Assembly: GCA_963969595.1 (NCBI GenBank)
Contig: OZ018409.1
Location: 29,277,282 to 29,341,281, forward strand
Source: Neckera pumila
Lineage: Eukaryota; Streptophyta; Bryopsida; Hypnales; Neckeraceae
DNA length: 64,000 nt
Reading direction: 5' to 3'
In this document: positions 60,637 through 64,000 of the stretch, piece after piece
Layout: the number at the start of each line of letters is the position of its first letter
How positions within the stretch are numbered: position 1 is the stretch's first letter
Program-made: the position numbers and the translations under genes
Notes under the pieces: generated by a model
Told to the model about the DNA's origin: nothing
What the model saw: the letters and a program-made list of their open reading frames with translations, nothing else
Database searches by the model: none

Positions 60637-63600
60637 TTATGAGTCTCGGTGCATTCTCTCGACTTGTTGCTTGACAAGCCTCTTGTTAATCTCAAATATG
60701 AAGCACATGCCCCCAACCTGCACAAATAAAGGTACCCAGCTACTGGTGAAAAGTCATTTAGCACAGTCAACCCCTCGTTACCCAAATGGGCCAAAGTGAC
60801 CGTTTCGACATCAATAGGAGTTGGAATAAATCATTTAGGAAACTTTTAAGAAACATTTACGAAACAAGGAAAATAACACAATGTACCAATCGAAAGAGGA
60901 GATCGTATCCTACATGTTATAACGAAAGAAATAAGTTTTGAAAGTTTCTAGTATCAACTAATTGCTTAGAAAGTGAACTTTCCAACCTAAGCTTGGACAC
61001 TTAGGGAACAATATTCACCTCAATCAAGCAGTTTGAGCCCAAAATCGCTCGCTGATCAGTGTCGACTGCAATATTGTTGACTGTCAGACTCCTCCGTCCC
61101 AGGTTTCGAAGGTAGAAAACACCATCTTCCTTGAGCTTCAGCGATGCCTGAAAATACAGAGATATATTCGGCCGTTAGCAGATACAGTTAAACGGGATAT
61201 AATGGCGTGAAAGTTAATATACTCTAATAACAAAATTAAAGTTTCCAGCATGTACCTGCTGCCGAGAGACTTTGTTCGCACGCCCTTCTTTGCCCAAGTC
61301 GATATCCACTATGTTATCTTGTGTCATCCTTCCCATTAAAACCTGTCATCATATCACAGTCGACGTATCACGTGACTGTAACGACAAAGCCAACAACTTC
61401 ACAAAATTGCGGACTGATATTGAACAAGGATACGAGTGCAACAATAAATCCCCAAATTCTTAGAATTTTTGAAGTCCAGGAAATTCATGAACAATAGAAA
61501 CCTAAGTCCGAAGGCATACCATGAGAAGAACCAAAATAGTATCCAACATAAATCACTCCACACGACCAGTCAGGACTTTAAAATATCCTCGAAACCAGCA
61601 CACAAACAATTGCAGGTCAAACGATGTTCGAGCAAACCTCAGTTTTCGTCATGTAGTAAAGCAGATGTCGCCCATATAAAAGAGCTAGAGCTTTTCGCTT
61701 CGTGAGGGACCGTTGCATTGCAGATGAGAAATTTTGTTCTAAGCGGACAAGCATTCTCCGCTGCCGGCTGTACATGCGCCTCGACTCTGCAGCCAACAAG
61801 ACAAAGTCAGGTCAATGAGTCGGCTCTCCATCATGACTGTACATGAGTCGACTCTCCATTTTGGATGTTTGAGGGCCATGATATTTGTAAGTTAAGATAT
61901 ATCAGAAAATTAAAATTACAGCTATGGCAAAGTATTTTCCTCAGTTGTAAAATCAATATGTGGAAGATTTTCCACTTAACACAACTGCTGATTTCCGGAT
62001 CAACAACATATATGACATACTAGCCTGTCGAAAAAGAATATTAAAATACAGTGGCTGAAATTAGGTTCAGAACTAAATTTGCGTGGTAAATGCAGACGGT
62101 AGTATCTAAAATTTCACGGCATGGATTTGAAATCAATCGCGCCAACGTCAACATAAATTCAATAGAAACAGTTTTTGTGTGGTTAATGTAAACCAAATTA
62201 TGCTTCTAGCGCACGTGTTTCAAGACATGAATACGGAATTTCTCATGTGGGTACGAGGGTAAAGAAATCACCAATCCACCAACAAGGCATGAAAGCCCAG
62301 AAAATTCTCACAACAACATGAAATGCTGACGTGTTGGCAAGAGAGATAGAGTTATACCTTCCAGCGCAGAAAATTCGTCATCCACTCCAGGGTCAAGATC
62401 CATGTTCATCATCTGCCTCCCCAAACTTTGTTAGCTGATCCCACGAAGGTCTAACCAAAAAATCCCAAAGGCATAAATGCTGCAATTAATCTACATTTGC
62501 CACTATCATATACTGCGATACTATTAGGGCAACGACCGTCCTAAGAAATCATTCTGAAACACGAATTCGATATGCATGGCTCAGCTTGGGACTCCTTGGA
62601 TATATCTTTTCAGCAGCCCTCCATGAAAGTCAGAGTGGTAACACTAAAGCATCCAATAAAACTTATATTCCCCACTAATCGTATTGAGACACAGCCAATA
62701 AGCACCAAGATAGAAAGTGGTAAAGATAAACTAGGAGCGAAAAAAATCAAACTAAAGTAGATCAACAGTAGTAATTACATACCATTGCTTCAACATCTGA
62801 GAAGCGAGTGTCTCCATCACTTTCGAGCTCTTCCTCTGCAATCTCAAGTGCACTTGCCTCCTCATCACTTCGTATAACTCCAGTCTCTGGATCTTCTCGC
62901 ACCAGACCCTCCTGTCCAGGAAGCGGATCTCCATGGTAAAAAACAGGATATGCTTCAGCTGGCACCGGTTGCCATTGAGTATGCTGACCCGTAGAAAATG
63001 GCTTTCCTGTAGGATCTGATGACGCTCTCTTAACTGCACCGTCAAGATCTGAAGGCTGGAGTTGCAAGGCTGGAAACTGTATTAACTGGTCCTCACCATC
63101 GAAATCTGACATGGAAACCGCTTCATCCTTCACAGGTCGACCGCAAAAACTGTTTGGGCTTAAATTTTCAGCGAGTAGACTTTGGGGGCTGGACTGCGGA
63201 AATGCACAACCTTGCTTGCCAGCACTCATCTCTGGGCCCCAGACATTATCATCGCCAGATTTTGGTACATGTATCTGTACAAGATGAAATCAAAGTTTTC
63301 ATTTAGTCCTTCACTGGGCAGTGGTCGTAGAGGAGTTTTCTATAGATAAAGTGACATGCTAGAGCAGAGGAAATACCAGACCCATAAGAGAAAAATGAAC
63401 ACAAAATATTATATCTCAAGCACAGAAAATGATATAATAAGTAACACTTCCGCCTGGCCAAAAAGAATCTTACAAGGAGCGATAAAATCGCAAAAAAACT
63501 AAAAGACCAAGTACACTAAAATTCTTGGAACCATTCATAAAACTACATGTAAAGAACAAGAGACCAAAACCACACCTCTAAATTAGTATGAAATTATTAT

Positions 63601-64000
63601 TCCAACCAACTACACAAATTAAAATGAACAGGGTTCCTGTACATCAAAAATGAAATAACATTCATTCAACTTTGAAAAGAATTAATTTCCTTACTTGATC
63701 CCGTAACGCATCAGAAGATTCCCACTCTTCGTAGACATGAAACTCCGAAGGCGAACTAGGTACATCAGCTTCGTCATCATTGCTATTGCACTCTAAAAGG
63801 TAACCATCTCTGGGTCCTCCGTCTGAGTAGTAATTAAGTGCCACCGGCAAAGGAAGCACATCATACAGATTGGGTACTTCTGTGTCCTCTGTACTCAGTG
63901 CACAAACAACAGGACCAAGGATGGGATCGATCATTATTTCATCGATAGGTTCAACTTGCACATGCTCACTGGGCTCCATGTCTAGCATGGACAAGTCATG
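60637..64000 (-). CDS. Plant FHA-domain protein of the microspherule-protein (MCRS1-like) type, C-terminal part, N-terminus beyond window end
   Basis: Exons in transcription order: 64000-63695 (open at the window edge), 63274-62783, 62412-62358, 61786-61638, 61342-61256, 61147-61019, 60717-60637 (stop TAA). All junctions are GT-AG and the frame is continuous over 432 visible residues. The acidic, Ser/Pro-rich first half contains FSDVEAM followed by MMNMDLDP, a pair conserved just before the FHA domain in this plant family. A helical segment follows (MLVRLEQNFSSAMQR, LYGRHLLYYM). The FHA domain runs from LMGR through VDIDLG and VSRQQASL to YLRNLGRRSLTVNN and FIFEINKRLV. The usual phosphothreonine-binding SRxH reads SRQQ, so the His is replaced, as I recall for plant members. 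Animal MCRS1 belongs to INO80/NSL chromatin complexes. The plant proteins are related to Arabidopsis EMB1967-type FHA proteins. The role here is therefore inferred as nuclear and chromatin-associated. Confidence 0.88.

Overview
The window is nuclear DNA of a land plant. It carries four intron-rich protein-coding genes with plant-type orthologues: a P4-ATPase of the ALA family, an ARIA/ABAP1-type armadillo-BTB protein, the TPR phosphatase PP5, and a plant FHA protein of the microspherule-protein type. Every intron I placed is GT-AG. Most introns are a few hundred bases or less, exons are compact, spacers are long and AT-rich, and there are only four genes in 64 kb. This fits a bryophyte such as a moss better than an angiosperm, but the species cannot be named from the sequence.

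Layout. Bases 1-19.2k are a gene-free, AT-rich mosaic of small nested repeats. Bases 20201-26561 (+) hold the ALA flippase in ten exons. Bases 26.6-37.5k are repeats, a dead LINE-like RNase H remnant (-) and a dead Tc1/mariner transposase (-). Bases 38170-44587 (+) hold the ARIA-like gene in 19 exons. Bases 47836-53058 (+) hold PP5 in 12 exons. Bases 53.1-60.6k are repeats again. Bases 60637-64000 (-) hold the C-terminal part of the FHA gene, which runs off the window end. The three complete reading frames join without a frame break to 1236, 700 and 496 residues.

The genes are independently transcribed housekeeping or signalling genes and do not form one pathway. The most unusual content is between them. 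One family of about 0.9 kb non-coding elements occurs seven times, with a related 360 bp member. Termini read CCCCTAAAGG...CCTTTAGGGG, and six of the eight are flanked on both sides by TTAA, the hallmark of piggyBac-type transposition. Two related empty sites inside the window support precise TTAA insertion. One copy sits inside a 1.2 kb element with TTA target duplications (PIF/Harbinger-like), which itself interrupts an older terminal-inverted-repeat element whose uninterrupted sister lies just upstream. Fold-back elements, a roughly 240 bp repeat around a GTGCACGGACTTTGTTTC-like core, and an inverted pair of the 0.9 kb elements add further hairpin potential. I see no tRNA, rRNA, CRISPR or organellar insert.
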